From assembly GCA_003344405.1 (NCBI GenBank), contig NOWV01000176.1, forward strand, positions 62,001 through 126,000: 64,000 nt of DNA, read 5' to 3'. The DNA is from Trichoplax sp. H2 (lineage: Eukaryota; Placozoa; Uniplacotomia; Trichoplacea). Positions 12,409 through 25,657 of the stretch are shown here, piece by piece. The position numbers were made by a program, and so were the translations under genes. The notes below the pieces were generated by a model. The model saw only the letters and a program-made list of their open reading frames with translations. It was not told the origin of the DNA and ran no database searches. Numbering within the stretch: position 1 is the stretch's first letter; each line of letters opens with the position of its first letter.

Positions 12409-12443
12409 CCTGAGGCGTGCCTCAGGCATGCCTTAAAGGCATG
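12409..12443. repeat. Two adjacent small palindromes just upstream of profilin 2
   Basis: CCTGAGGC-GT-GCCTCAGG (12409-12426) is followed without a gap by CATGCCTT-A-AAGGCATG (12427-12443). They lie 117 bp before the profilin-2 start codon, in the promoter or 5' UTR region, and stand out as GC-rich in AT-rich flank. They could be binding sites for dimeric regulators or form two RNA hairpins; neither is shown. Confidence 0.7.
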
Positions 12444-12559
12444 GGAAGTATGGGTATAAATTCATCGGATTTCTTGTAGCACAAATATATTCACTTGTAG
12501 TACTTGTGAAAACAACATCAATATTTCTCGACCATTTAGACCTCACCCTTTTTCTAACT

Positions 12560-14744
12560 ATGAGTTGGGAAGGATTGATCACTAAAATAGTAGCTTCTGG
12601 CAAGGTAGCCCAAGCTGCCATCTACGGAAGAGATGGATGCATTTGGGCTTTAAGTCCCGGCTTTCAGGTAATGTATAAATGACTAGTCTTAATTTTTGAT
12701 TTTAGCTCTCATATAGAAAATCATTCTTTTTATGCCTTTCATTGATCTTTTAATTATTGCATTCTATTCTCTGATGGTTTGCTCTTGCAATAAGTAAATA
12801 GCACCCCCAAATTTAGCGCAAGCTAAATCTACTGCAAAAATGATTAGATTTAAAAATAGACAAAGCAGTTTCCTGATCCCCTTGCTAGCAATAAACACTG
12901 TAATAATTATATCGATTTTCTGATACATAATAGAATGGCGTTTAATCTTTAGAGTATTCAAGGTAAGACTTGAAAATTTCGTTTATAAATTCTACCCCCT
13001 GAGCAGAAAATAGGTTCCTTTCTGTATTATGCCATCAAATACCTGTTGCATCCTATACTCCGATGCATGCTTTTGCAGCTAATGCTATCACTCCAAGTAG
13101 TCAAGGTGAAAATAGATCTAAAAGAGGGCTAAATTAAAAAATCAGTAAGTTTTCTTACTTGCTTACCGGCCGTAGCGTGTTAATTAAGATTGTACTATTA
13201 CTAACATACTGTATTCTTAAATACAGGCATTTAAGTTCTTAAATAGAGATATTTTCACAATCTGTACTATACTGTATGCAAACGTATAGAAGTTTATCGT
13301 GCTTAGCTATGAATTTATAACACCCACAATCTTCGCTATATCATAGACTGTTATGATTTGGAACTTATCGAATTCCACAAACTTATTCTCTGTGAGTGTT
13401 CTGTTCTAAAGCTAACAAAATTACCGATTTCTGCCTCAGATTTTGTTTAATTGCAATAGTCGCAGCATTGGTATTTCTCACATTACTTTACAATAGCTTA
13501 GTAAGCACATACTCCTCCACAGTAACTACCACATTTGAACTCGAATGATAATAATCCACTATAAAGTATCCATTTTTTGTACTAAAACTTTGGTATAATT
13601 CTTTGAATGGCAACCAAATCCACTATTGCCTACTTATCGGCTCCCTCCACCTCTATTACACTACCGCTGAATACTACAAGGATAGTATAACATTATGTAT
13701 CATGATACCTGATACCAAATAAACTTGTGTTCATATTCTATGGTCTAATGGACTAAATATCTGATATAATCAAGGTAAAACTTGAAAGTTTTGCTATACC
13801 GTCATGGTCTTGTCTTGTTTGAAAATTTGATGCGATATTTCTTACTCAACATTTTTTTGAACACAACAGCTCGCCGTATTTCCGTACGAGAATTGCAATA
13901 CGAATTACTTTACATAGATATCAAATATCGTTATATTTTTTGTCTATCGTTTGATCAGACACTCAAATCGATACAAGTAATGATAGAAGTTACGCTAAAA
14001 CTTGTAGCTCAATCTAAAGTTCTATGTTATGAGTTATATTGCACTCGTTATAAAAAATTTCAAATTCAGAATCTTACGCTTAATGAAGCGAAAATTTGAA
14101 CTTAAAGTTATACGACATCCATATAATACGGAATGTTAAGGTTGAAATTATCCATTTATTCAGTAAAATGAGTTATATCAATATCTATTGTGGTTAATGA
14201 AATAATTGATACCTGTAATTGCTATCGTACTCTTATGAGTAATAAAGTTACTAATTGGCACTTATCGATGATGTCAAGAGAGCATATTCAACCTTAAATA
14301 CAATTTCGTATAGGCGATCCTAAATGACTAATTGAAATAAAGAGAAGAATCCTACTATAGCCAAGTTGCAATTGCAATTTTATTCGATATTTCAATCCTT
14401 GTTTCTTATTTTGCTTTTACGAATAATAAATTCTAATCGAATCGTTTCCATTTATTGCACTTTAGCTTTCTGGTGACGAAGTAAAAGTGATACTTGACTA
14501 CAAGAAAAATATCAGTTCTTTAAAAACCGATGGATTTACTGTTAATGGTGTCAAATACACATTATTAACTGTGGTTCAGGATCAGTGTATGCTTATTGGT
14601 ACTGCACAGCAAGGTGGTGGAGTTTATATCTCTTTTACAAAACAAGCGTTTGTTTTGGGTACTTACACCCATAGTATGCAGCCTGGACCGTGTGAGACTG
14701 TCATTAGTGAAGCAGCCGAAGAGTTGATTAAACTGGGTTATTAA
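12560..14744 (+). CDS. Profilin (copy 2), two exons
   Basis: Second profilin, actin-monomer binding. Exon 1 is 12560-12667, exon 2 is 14466-14744, with a 1798-bp phase-0 intron (GTAATG...TTTAG); 128 aa. Exon 1 begins MSWEGLITK and contains GKVAQAAIYGRDGCIWA; exon 2 has FTVNGVKYTLL and the C-terminal helix ending EELIKLGY. The intron lies after GFQ, exactly as in copy 1. The two proteins share scaffold residues but differ widely elsewhere, and copy 2 lacks the TYIDSNLLGTG segment of copy 1, so the duplication is old and both copies have kept intact frames. It has four extra basic or polar changes in the N-terminal helix that could alter poly-proline binding (inference). Confidence 0.95.
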
Positions 14745-17700
14745 TTTTAATACCAGGATCTCTTTTAGGAGCTGCTTTCACTCGCTTCCATTATTATTAA
14801 TCTGATAATTATTACACCATAAATATACTAATGCATAGAGTGCCTTCTCTGGTAACATATTGAGCTTAAGTAACATCGATTAATCGTTATTGTAATCCAA
14901 TTTTGACGTTTTATCAGATGAACTTACTCATTCAGAGTAGAATAGCGATTACAAAAGGCATTCTTTCATTAAAAAGTAGAAGTTTAATATAGAAATCATT
15001 TCAGCCAAATAAACAATTTAATTATTTCGTTTATCGTATGGATTTGATTTAAGTTAGTTTGGTTATACTTCCTGTGATGTGTCATTTTTTTTCTACTCTT
15101 ACCATAGAAATTATAATTTTTTCCTTGCTAAATTCAGTTATTTAGACGAGTTGATGCATACTGTCTGCTAATCCTTGCTAATTGTACTGGTACTTAGATC
15201 ATTACATAATTGTTAGCCTTTCATTGAAATGGCTATAAGCGTTTTGGACTGTCTTAATAGCTTTAATAATCGTAATTAATTGTTATGTATTATTCGCCAA
15301 AATAACGCAACGGATTTGCATTATTTATGATATGCAGTAGCTAATTTGTTTAGGATCCATATCAGACATTTTCTGAAAAGTGTAGCACTGTATTCAGTGT
15401 TTCACTATCAGTGTCGACAATCTTTTCTATGTTCGCGTTAAACAGAGTCGCTTCTTAAAGCTGAACATCTTTTATTCTTAAACCCTGCTCGAGAAAATAA
15501 AACGCAGCTCCTTTTATAGTATTTTTTTCAACAGTGGCAATCTTAACGTGTTGTGCAACATACATTCAATTCACTTAAATTTTATATATTGTGCTATGCT
15601 AATAATATTCTTCTTATCATACATAATGGCATCAACAATTATTCGGAGATAATAAGCAGCAGTCCTACATTACGGTGTAATACTAAAATACATACTTCGA
15701 AAAGTAATGTACTTTAATCATCATGATTAAGTTAAGTTAATGGCTAAAGCATGAAATTTGATACATTGCTTTTCTGCATATAATCATAAGTAATTTTGCA
15801 GTAAGTAGTTGATAAATAAATACTTTAGATAAATTCTATTGTAATATACGATCAAATTTCAGGACCGTTAAGCATACTCCATATTATATAGTACCCTGTT
15901 ATGTCTTAGACTAGTTTAACGTAAGTCATTCAAGACAGATGTAGTATACAGTCCTGCTAGTTCTTTATGCAATAAACCACTGATACTGCAGTAAATGAAA
16001 GAGTTGTCTTTATTGTATTACTTAATATTAATTTTTAGCTAATAATTTTTCATCTCCTTTATCATGTGTAAATTTTTTACGATATGAGATAAGCTGTTGA
16101 GTAAAAACAAACCAGAAATGGTAGTTTATTCGTAATCATAATGATAAACTGCCCGAAAGTGCTGCATTTATCTGCTGAAGAAGTCGTTTTCATGACTACG
16201 AGTGTTTCGATCTCGAGCAAAAGCAATGTGTGCCTAGCAGTAACTATAAAATAAAATTATTAGCATTGAAAATCGGAATTATATCCATTCGCTTACAATC
16301 GATGTAAGCAATGCACTCTTGCATGCCTACTTTTGAATCTGGAGCTCTCAGGCGTGTATAGTTCTTATTTATAATTATCTAAACGCACAGTCTTATCGCC
16401 AATTGTATCGCTACCATCAATCTAAAGTTGATGCAATACTATGCTGTGTACAGGGTACAAAATACAGACAACACTATAATCTCGATTTGCCTAATCAACA
16501 GGATGAGAGCGGGCAGTATTGCTTAAAAATTAGGGGAAATTAATGCTAACATTAATTTTCTCTAAAAATGAAATACTCAGTATTCTTGTGATCAAACATG
16601 ATTGAAATAATTCGGATAAAATTATTTATCAAATTTGTAATGCAAACGCCGATGTTGGAAAAATTAATTCATCTTGCTATATTAAGAAAACTTAATATAA
16701 ACAAATACCTATGAATGCAATCCTATATCTATCCTTTCCATTACAAGTGTTATGATTTAATCGCCTTAGTGTATTATATTTAGAACCGAGAATAGCACGT
16801 AGTATTATATTCTATCTAGCAAATTTTGAATATCTGTAAAGCCTCAATCTTGATTAATATTACGAATTTAGATTTAACCAAAACCAAGAAATAAATAATG
16901 TCTACAGGTGTAGAGAGCTGATGGTAGATATTTCTTTTTCGTTCCATCATTATATATTAATTTTCTCGATAATGGTCAGATTACGTTAAATTGAAAGAAA
17001 GCAATACGTCCAGTTTATTATACACAAAGTATTAATTAATTAGCAGTGACTTTTCCATTGCCAACTACAATTGACTTAATTTATATTAGAGTTTAGGTTT
17101 ATGTTAGAACAGTTCGTTAATGGCCCTAACATGCGTATAGTTCATTTCGTTATTTTTAAAAGTAATCAATTCAATTTTGATATTAGTGACCTCATCCAAT
17201 TTAACTAACTACTTCTTGTAAGCTACATTAAGCTACATTACTTGTAGCTTACTAAAATTAGAGTATCGTAAGATCTGCTGTGTTATCATATTTATATTGC
17301 GTTATAAAATGTTAGACTGCACGTTAACTGCAAAATTTGAATTGTTTATTGCTCATCGATATATGAGTAAATTCGTACATAATTAGTCAAAAACTGATTC
17401 ATATTCATATCTCTATCCAGTTTATTGCTATATACCTTTAAACAACGCTTGTTAATGAAAATAACAAAAATTGTAGATCATTTCCTCAAAGCTGAAGAAT
17501 TTAAAGCCTGCAATCAAAATTACAACTAGAATGAGAGCTAAATTACAGTAAAGGTAAAGATTTTATTTCATAAAAATTATTTCTCCGATAGTAAATTAAA
17601 TAATAAATGAACGACTGTCACGATTAATTATATAAGACTTTTTCTCTTATACTGTAAGCTTATGTATCATTTATATCGTAGCTTTTATCTATCGTTGCAT

Positions 17701-17859
17701 GTTAATAAATTTACTTACTGGTAATAATATTACTAAATCATATTTTATAGCTAAATATTATATAATATTGTACTGTATTATTGATGAAAGTATAATGCAA
17801 TCAAGGAAAAGAATTATGTTCTTAGATAAAAAAAGCGTCGAGCCATTCAAGATTCATTT
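14745..17859. other. 3' flank of profilin 2 and intergenic sequence
   Basis: The first 440 bp match the 3' flank of profilin 1 (see 4006-4520). The remainder is AT-rich with no recognisable exon. A short inverted repeat, GTAAGCTACA (17218-17227) with TGTAGCTTAC (17243-17252), overlaps a direct repeat of AGCTACATTA. The region lies between convergent profilin 2 and NME7, so it should hold both 3' ends. Confidence 0.6.
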
Positions 17860-20800
17860 TCAGTTATCCAGTATTTTAAAGAAATATTCAACCTGCGGTC
17901 ATAACAAGGAAGTACACATGAACATTAAAAGACATCCCTTCTGTTCTATTAATCTTCAACGTTGGTCTTCATTAATATCTATCATGTTACAATAGCACAT
18001 ACAATCATAAAGCATGATACTTACCTCCAGTAGGCCGTCATCCGGTAAATCACTGCAATGAACAGCGTTACGAATTTTATCTTTACCAAAACGAGCGCGC
18101 AGAGAATTGGGTCGAAGTTGGCGAGCAATTTCCTTTCAATATAGAATAGTAGCAATTAACATTTAGTTTTACTTTTAGCTATCAACATTTATGAACTACC
18201 GATTGCCAATAAACTTAGTTATTAATACCGGATCTGCGGGTCCACAAAATTCGCGAAAATTTTGTGGCGCGTTATTTCCTCGAATTTCAATGGCTATACA
18301 CGGACCGGATGAAAATTCGGATACCATTTCCTATAGTATAATTAATCACAATCAGCTATATTCTAAAAACATCATATGCAAGATTGCAACGGGATCAGCA
18401 AAATTACCGTATATTCAGCAACCACACCCTTGTATATTTGAAGAAGTTCCTCTGCATTAGCTCGTTCTAACGTGCACTGTTTCAAATAAATATTATAATA
18501 AATTATTTTTATGCTATTCCAGTAAAGTTATTACGGATACTTGTAATGTAAGCACATCCTACATATTAGGTCTTACCATATACAGGCTAGAAATTTCAAA
18601 GCCTTGATCCGATATTGATCGAAGGATCTTGCCAGTTAACTCTAAGAGATTTGAATTGATATAACAATAACGATTGCCTTAAAGCTAGTACTTAGTTTAA
18701 GTACTGTAATTCAGTACATTGTGAGCCGTTAAAATAAAGCAGTAGATACTCCGCAAAAGGTAAAAGATCATAGACGTACTTTCAGCAACAGCGCGGGGTT
18801 TAACAATCGCTAAAGTGCACTCAGTAAATTTCGCAGTGTTCCTACGTCTACCCCCATTTGTTGGAAATATAAATTCAATCTCCTGTGATTCCGTAAATAT
18901 ATAGTTCAACAATTTAATATCAATCACTCTTTACGGACATTAGGCTACAATAGAATTGGCAACCATCATAAATTATATAGAATACAACTACTAGAATGCA
19001 GTTTTAGCATCAACTAACCCTAGCAGCTGAGTCTGTTGAATCGGAACCATGACAAGCATTCTGAGTTCCATCTGTAGGCCAATCAGATTAACCTTGTATT
19101 AGTACTAGATTTCAATATTGGAAGACTTTTTTATACATGTCTATCCTATAACTATTCATTGCTATGGAATAATCTTAATTTATTGCAAGTTAAATAGCGC
19201 TATTATAAAATGATGTATATCAAGTAATCGGATACAATCTATCCAATGCTACAGTATACTGCAATATTATGTTATTAACAGTAATACATATGTGTACTAG
19301 TGTACGTATATTACCGGTGCCGTATCTGGCTCGAATACTGTTGGGTGCTTCTTGTCGTGCCTTTGAACTATTCGTTGGTCCTACGAAACCAACCATTGAA
19401 AGATCGATTAAATTATGAATGTTTAACACTATCAATACTTCTGATATACAATACAAACCTAGCAATTCCCTCCATCTCTTAATGGCGTTGGATCGCATTA
19501 ATTCCATTCCTAAAACTGGACCGCTTGTCATAAAATCTAAAAGAGTACTATTACAGATAAATGAAATTTTAAAATATCACTACTAATCTATGTTAGTCTA
19601 ACATATAAGTTATCCAATTATATAAATAACATAGTTATAATTCACTTGTAACGTCATAACTTACTTGAAGAAGTGTTTTCCTTCGTGTTCGGAGTAAAAC
19701 TCTGCTGCTTCTTTCCTATATTAAAAAATTTATCTTTTGTTGATTGTAAGGTAAAAATATTGTTTTATGACAATTATACTTAATAGTTAAAATTAATCAA
19801 ACCTGGATAGCTGAATTGATTTTAAGTTACAAATTTTAAATCCATCAGCTACAATAATGTCGACAATTTCTCCTATGAATAAAGCCCAAATGGCAGGTTA
19901 AAAAACATTATACCTCTTTTACTATTGTATAGACCCATATACTAATAATTGTAATATACCTAATTTGGAGAATGCATCAGGCTTGATCATCGCATATGTT
20001 CTAATCATTCAAAATATAAAATGAAATAGATTTATTGAAAATTACTATGCAGCTTCCAACAAATAAGCATGATCGAAATAATTACAAAGGCCTAAAGCCA
20101 AAATTAACACTCGATTACAGTACTAACATTAAAATTTGTCCTATACAAGCTACTACGTTAGATTTGCTATCATTCTAATATATATTACCACAAAGTGCCA
20201 TCATGGAGAAATTTAAACAATGATATTGATAAAATAAGCTACATGGGTATCGTAGGAGATTCAGTCGTTTATTATAAATTATCTCGACTGAATGCATACT
20301 CAATCAAAGTTGTCGTTTCGTATAGGTGCTATTATGTATAGCTTTCTATAGAGTCATCTCAACAAACTCTTGAAATCTTACCCCCCCCCCCAATTAATTA
20401 CTCGATCTAATATCAGCTCGTAATAATCGATACTAAATAATAGCACGCTTGCCAAATATCATAAATTTCGTTACCTTTCTTTAGTTGGACCAAGTTGACT
20501 CGCTGTAAAGGAATCGCCATAATCTACTATTTTTAACTGAAGAAAAGATACAACAAATTAGGATACTGTCATAGAATTAGCTTGATACGTATACAAAATC
20601 TGATCTAGATTTACACAATAGCAAGAATGTTATTTTATTGTAACTGATTTTTCCATTGCTTACATACCTCTCTTGAGTATATGTTTATTAAAGCGCCGAG
20701 ATGTAAGTCTTCTAGCGATAGGCTATCAACTTTAGACCGCTTAAGAAATGTTCTTTTGTTTTTAATATCGTACTATAAATAAAATTATTACAGCATTATT

Positions 20801-20989
20801 TCCTAGCATTTTGTTTTGTGCATTTACGGTATTAGTTGCATATGGCAAACTTGATTCTCCGATGTTGCTTACCATCTCAGCGGTTGAATCTTTAGGGAAA
20901 AAAATGAGATAATATTCGCGAATCAAAGCGGCGTTAGGATCGTACCAATCGCCACGAAAGCAATATCTGACTTCAGTTTCAGCCTGCAT
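17860..20989 (-). CDS. NME7: NME7: nucleoside diphosphate kinase-like protein with DM10 and two NDK domains, 15 exons
   Basis: NME7 is a ciliary axoneme, centrosome and gamma-tubulin-ring protein. Exons in transcript order: 20873-20989, 20668-20772, 20475-20536, 19960-20000, 19803-19872, 19665-19715, 19459-19547, 19315-19380, 19019-19071, 18780-18882, 18577-18641, 18408-18476, 18229-18330, 18025-18132, 17860-17892. All phases join cleanly to 377 aa, about the length of the human protein. Domains: DM10 at about 1-88 (DWYDPNAALIREYYLIFFP), NDK domain 1 at about 90-235 (MIKPDA; RNACHGSDS-type motif written here as NACHGSD), NDK domain 2 at about 240-377 (IVKPRAV; SGPCIAIEI; NAVHCSD). Both histidines are present. 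The last ten residues (VEYFFKILDN) are nearly those of vertebrates. Exon 9 uses a GTTAGT donor. A C11 run lies in intron 3 (20381-20391). The ATG at 20989 is followed directly by DM10, as in known NME7. Confidence 0.95.
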
Positions 20990-22000
20990 GATTATTAGAG
21001 AGTAGTAATAGACCATTATGTTGATGTTGCATTGCACTCCCGTTGAACATGTCAACGCATTATACTAAGGAATCCGGAAAGAAAGAGATTACATAGTATG
21101 CTATTACGTAGCTGTAATTAAGCTATAACTTGTCTATTAATATTGTCAATAACGTTATGCATTGAGATTCCTTTCCCTTCACGATTCTATAGCTTGAATA
21201 CAACAAGGTAGTTGAAGTTAAGCGGATAATCCAGTAGAACCGATACTATACAATATGTCATTACAGTCTTGTAAAACAGGTATACAACTGACATTTTGGC
21301 TATCGATTGGTAAACAATTCGTATCTGAGGGTTCATTAGCCATAAAATAGTCCACATTTGGTGCTACTGGTAGCTATTTGTATAGTAAAAGTTGTAGTAT
21401 GGATGTTGTATGTATTTGTAATACACATTAGCAATGGAACAGTGATTCAACATGAAGTTTGCAATCTATTGAAGTTGATGGGAGAAATCAATTTCTTTCA
21501 ATGACTAGTGTACGCCGAAGATACTTTCCTCGATAAATCTATATGGCCATCAGTATACCTAGTAAGTACATTACATGCTGTAGACTAACGTAAGCAAGAG
21601 AATAAAGAGAACTGTGATGTGGATTGATTGGTTTACGCATCGACTAAGCTACCAATTTTGAATGAAACATCTATCCTGTCATCCTGATGGTGCGAAGTAT
21701 CAACATGTTGTTCACGTTGTAGCAATCATGTTTTACACCAATATTGTATACAGTTAGAGCGTCCAATAGTTAGGGCACACAATACGACAGAGATATGGGT
21801 CTAATTGAACAGGCAGGTTGCCCCATTCTTGATGAAAGCTACTTACCATTTTAACTTTTACTGCAGTTGACAATTGAAAAAGATCAAGGTAATTTCCCAC
21901 TGTTGAAAACAGCCAACTTTTGTTAGTGACAACCAAATCCATAGTAACGTCTACTATATATTGAGTTGCGCAGTCTACAGTGCAATACACCATCGTCTCA
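20990..22000. other. Upstream of NME7, no gene recognised
   Basis: This should contain the NME7 promoter. I see no clear promoter motif and no exon-like sequence; open frames here are short and look like chance. Confidence 0.5.
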
Positions 22001-22257
22001 ATCGTGCACAATCCCAGTTTCACTCTGGCTATAGCCTGTGGCCTACAGTATATAGTACTGTACGTCAGACGGTCAGAGTACTGAGTCTACAGTATGGTCT
22101 ACAGTACTTACAGTATGAGCTGACTAGCACATCCACCGTCAAGTACTGTACAGTACAGTACTGCAGCAGTAAAATGCGTCAAATTCCATGTTTACAGTAT
22201 CGACGTTACCATGACGACAGCCGATACAAGACAGCACACCGTGTACAGTACTACCAA

Positions 22258-22288
22258 GCTTCATACTGTACACTGTACAGTATGAAGC
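22258..22288. repeat. Near-perfect 31-bp palindrome containing the TACTGTACA word
   Basis: Arms 22258-22272 (GCTTCATACTGTACA) and 22274-22288 are fully complementary around a single C. It sits inside the TACTGTA cluster and extends the core word outward by unique sequence. Confidence 0.85.
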
Positions 22289-25200
22289 GCGATGAACTTG
22301 GTTGGCACTAAGGAAAATAAACGGTGTACAGTAGGCCAAATCAAGCCTAAAGTAGATCAAATCTTATATCGACATCCTCTTGTCTGTCCCTAGCGATTTT
22401 CAACAGGAGTAGTAACAACTTGTCACTTTCAATTTTCGACGCCATCTTGCCATCGAAGTGAATACTGCCGCACAGTACTGTAGTATCCAGTACTGTACAG
22501 TACTGTACTGTACACTATGGCCTAGATTTCTACAGTGTACAGTGTACAGTGTACAGTATTAAGACTATCCATTTTAAGATTGTCACAGATGCCCATTGTA
22601 CAGTACTGTTTCCATATGGACTCTCCATATGGACCCTGTGCCGTAGCGGACTGACTGTTTCATACTGTACCTACACTCGTACAGTACGTACTGTACTGCA
22701 TGGTGTGTGGAGCATGGATTTACTACACTGTTGACCAAGTATCCAGTACTGAACTGCATACCATACTGCACTAATCCAATCTAACCGCTCATTTGCATAT
22801 CCATCGCCAACAGCATAACAACCGTTGGCAGTCCCGTTTCTTTCTTCTGTTAGTCGTCCCAGGTAAATGGCACTATCATACAGGACAGTAGGAGTACGTC
22901 GAGTTGATACAGTTGATAGGTCGGTTGCTCGGTCTTTCTTCCATCTGCTTTGCACTTCCACCCTCATGTCATCATTCCTTGCCTATTGAGTATACTGCAG
23001 GAGCGTAGACTGTCGTGTACAGTATGTCGCCAACATAACTTTCATTGCTGTAACGACTTCAAAATACTCTACTTACTGTACAGTTAGTATCGATTTTCAT
23101 AGTGAGTCATATGCCGTCGTAACCTACTATAGCGTACAATATGCATATCGTTCATACAGTACTTTACCTTTACTGTATAACTTTTGTAGAATTTAGTGTA
23201 CAGTATAACATGATCGGGTATAAAGCTTGGAAGAGATGATAGCGATGGTGAGGAAAGGTTGGAAGGTTTATTATGAGGAAAATGAGAGAAGATAACGGAG
23301 TCGATTATGATTTTCTAGTATTGTAACAGTTTACTGTTAATTAATTAATTATATTATTGTTTATGTTCACTAGTTTAGTACAGTCACTATACACTCTAGA
23401 TGCAGTCACAGAGGTAACAGTAAAGTCTTTTACTGTATTGTAGAGTGTAGACAGATTTATATCCATTGCACAATATTAGTACAAGACATGGCCGTTCTTC
23501 GTGACTCCTCCTTTTCCCTCTTCAAGATACAGTATAACAATATACAGTAATACAGTACAGTACAGTAAATAAAAAATAGGCGTAAAAGGTAAATAAACAG
23601 AATCACATACAGTACTGTACAGTACATCATCTTCTTCATCGTGGAAAGTCTTCATACAGTATGTACTGTACTGTATAAAAATGTACAGTACAGGGGAGTC
23701 CTGTTCATACAGTACAATGTACTGTATACTGGACTGTTCCGTACTGTATTGTACAATATTCTAACCATATTGTACTGTACAGTACAGTACAGTATACTGT
23801 AGTGTACCGTTAGACCTGACAGTACCGTACAGTATATTATTGCATATATAACTTTCCATGCGGTAAATCGAACTTTGACCCATGCATGACCTCCGGCCTG
23901 TCCTCTTGCTATTCAAAGTTAAACTTAAAAATTAACGAAGCGTCAGAGAGTTTTACTACCGTATTCAACGTTGTGCATTGCTATTCAACGTACCGTTAAA
24001 TTCGTATTCAATATGGCTTCAATTGAATTGCCATAACAAATGCTGATTAACGAATACAGTATATTATTATGAAGTACAGTACTGTATATAATATAATATA
24101 CTACTGTGTATATTAACATAAAAATATTATTATTATTTATTTATTTATTAATAACTTGGAGCGCTGTTAACGCTACAGTACAGTACAGTACTGTACAGTA
24201 TACTGCATGATACTGTACTGTACAGTACAGTGTACAGTAAGCGTGCATGGTACAAAAAGCGGGAATTCTCTACAACCAAGAATCGCCCCGCAAATGTGAT
24301 TGGCTGATTGATTTGATCTAGAAAATCGTGTGATTGGCGATAACAAATGTTTGAGACATTGCGGGCGACGCTAAAAAAATGAGATTTCATTGTTATTCAT
24401 TGTAATAAACAATGATCGCTATGTTGCTTGCATTATGATGTGTAAAGTCGATGACAATGGAGCTATTTTTATCTCCTTGATAAATAACGTACAGTACAGT
24501 ACAGTACTGTAAGCTTCTACATCAGATCGAATTGGAATTTTTTGGCCAATAACAATCTCCCGTCTGCACAGAATTTTGTTCCGTACGCTTACCAGTGAAT
24601 GGTAAGGGTTGATTTGTAAATAGTTGATTGCTGATCGAACCGTTTTGTGCGTGATAGTTATCGTTGTTGATCGTTGCATTGTAACGATTGAAAATGTAGT
24701 ATCTTAGTGCATATTGACATTAACTTCATACTGTAAATTAGGGCAAATTTGTTACTACGCTGGAGAAAAGTGTACAGTACGCTGCTTTCTTTTTAGTAGC
24801 ATACATACGGTCAAGTCGGATAGATAACACATGTGCAAGGTCGGTGAAGTCAGCCACGTGCACCTGAAAGGGTTCACTCCTTTCCTTTCTTTGCTTTTCT
24901 TTTCTTTCATGCTACAGTATGTACAGTACATTATGTACACTTGTACATCACTGTACACACAGTGCTATACTATTGTACGGTACTGTGTAAGTACAAGGTA
25001 CCAGGTCAGATCCGTATGATTCTGTGCTGCATTTTACTATGGTATGTGGTGAACAGATGCAGTCATATGTTTTTATCCTACCGTACTGTTGTTCTGTATG
25101 GAGATTTTGCACTGAATGTTCGTCCAAAAGTCCGTGGCAAAGATCTGATGACAATGTGATATTGAATAACAGTCAATGAGGATAAAATATCCAAATTGGA

Positions 25201-25622
25201 TGACTGTCACCATTTCTACCAAGGAATCCTCCTTTGTCTATCACTTTTTGGTGGGGCTGGAAATGCAGAATACTGTATATCATTTTTTGCAACATAATCC
25301 ATGACATACTGCGCCAGTGAACAAGATTGACAGGCCCAGCCCGATTCTGTAAAACTATGAAATTCAATTGTACTGTACCGCCAGTATATGGTATTGTATT
25401 GTAATCAGTAGTTCAAATCCAATAATAATAGCTCGATTTTCTATTTGCTATGGCAAAGTTCATTCATACTTTATACAATTGAATGGATATGTTTGAAATT
25501 TCCATCAGCATTGGCGATGAGCTACTGTACAAGTGTACATGACAGAATTCAAGATTGTACAAGAAAATCAATCCATCCAATAAAGTGTAAAAGTCTGTTG
25601 TAGTGTTGCTTACCCCATATAC

Positions 25623-25657
25623 ATTCCAGTAGTGTATAGGACGTCCACTACTGGAAT
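25623..25657. repeat. Inverted repeat with 12-bp arms
   Basis: ATTCCAGTAGTG (25623-25634) and CACTACTGGAAT (25646-25657) are perfect complements with an 11-nt loop. It lies about 0.8 kb upstream of the acyl-CoA synthetase start. Function unknown. Confidence 0.8.

Noticed and set aside
13782-14099. Plus-strand open frame of 105 codons in profilin-2 intron
   Set aside because: No similarity to known proteins, no start context, and it lies inside an intron between two well-defined exons.
20381-20391. Run of eleven C residues
   Set aside because: Simple homopolymer in NME7 intron 3; noted, but no reason to give it a role.
21961-22967. Several open frames of 60-116 codons in the TACTGTA cluster
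   Set aside because: They are made largely of translated TACTGTA/TACAGTA words (Y, C, T, V rich), open on both strands, with no conserved block.
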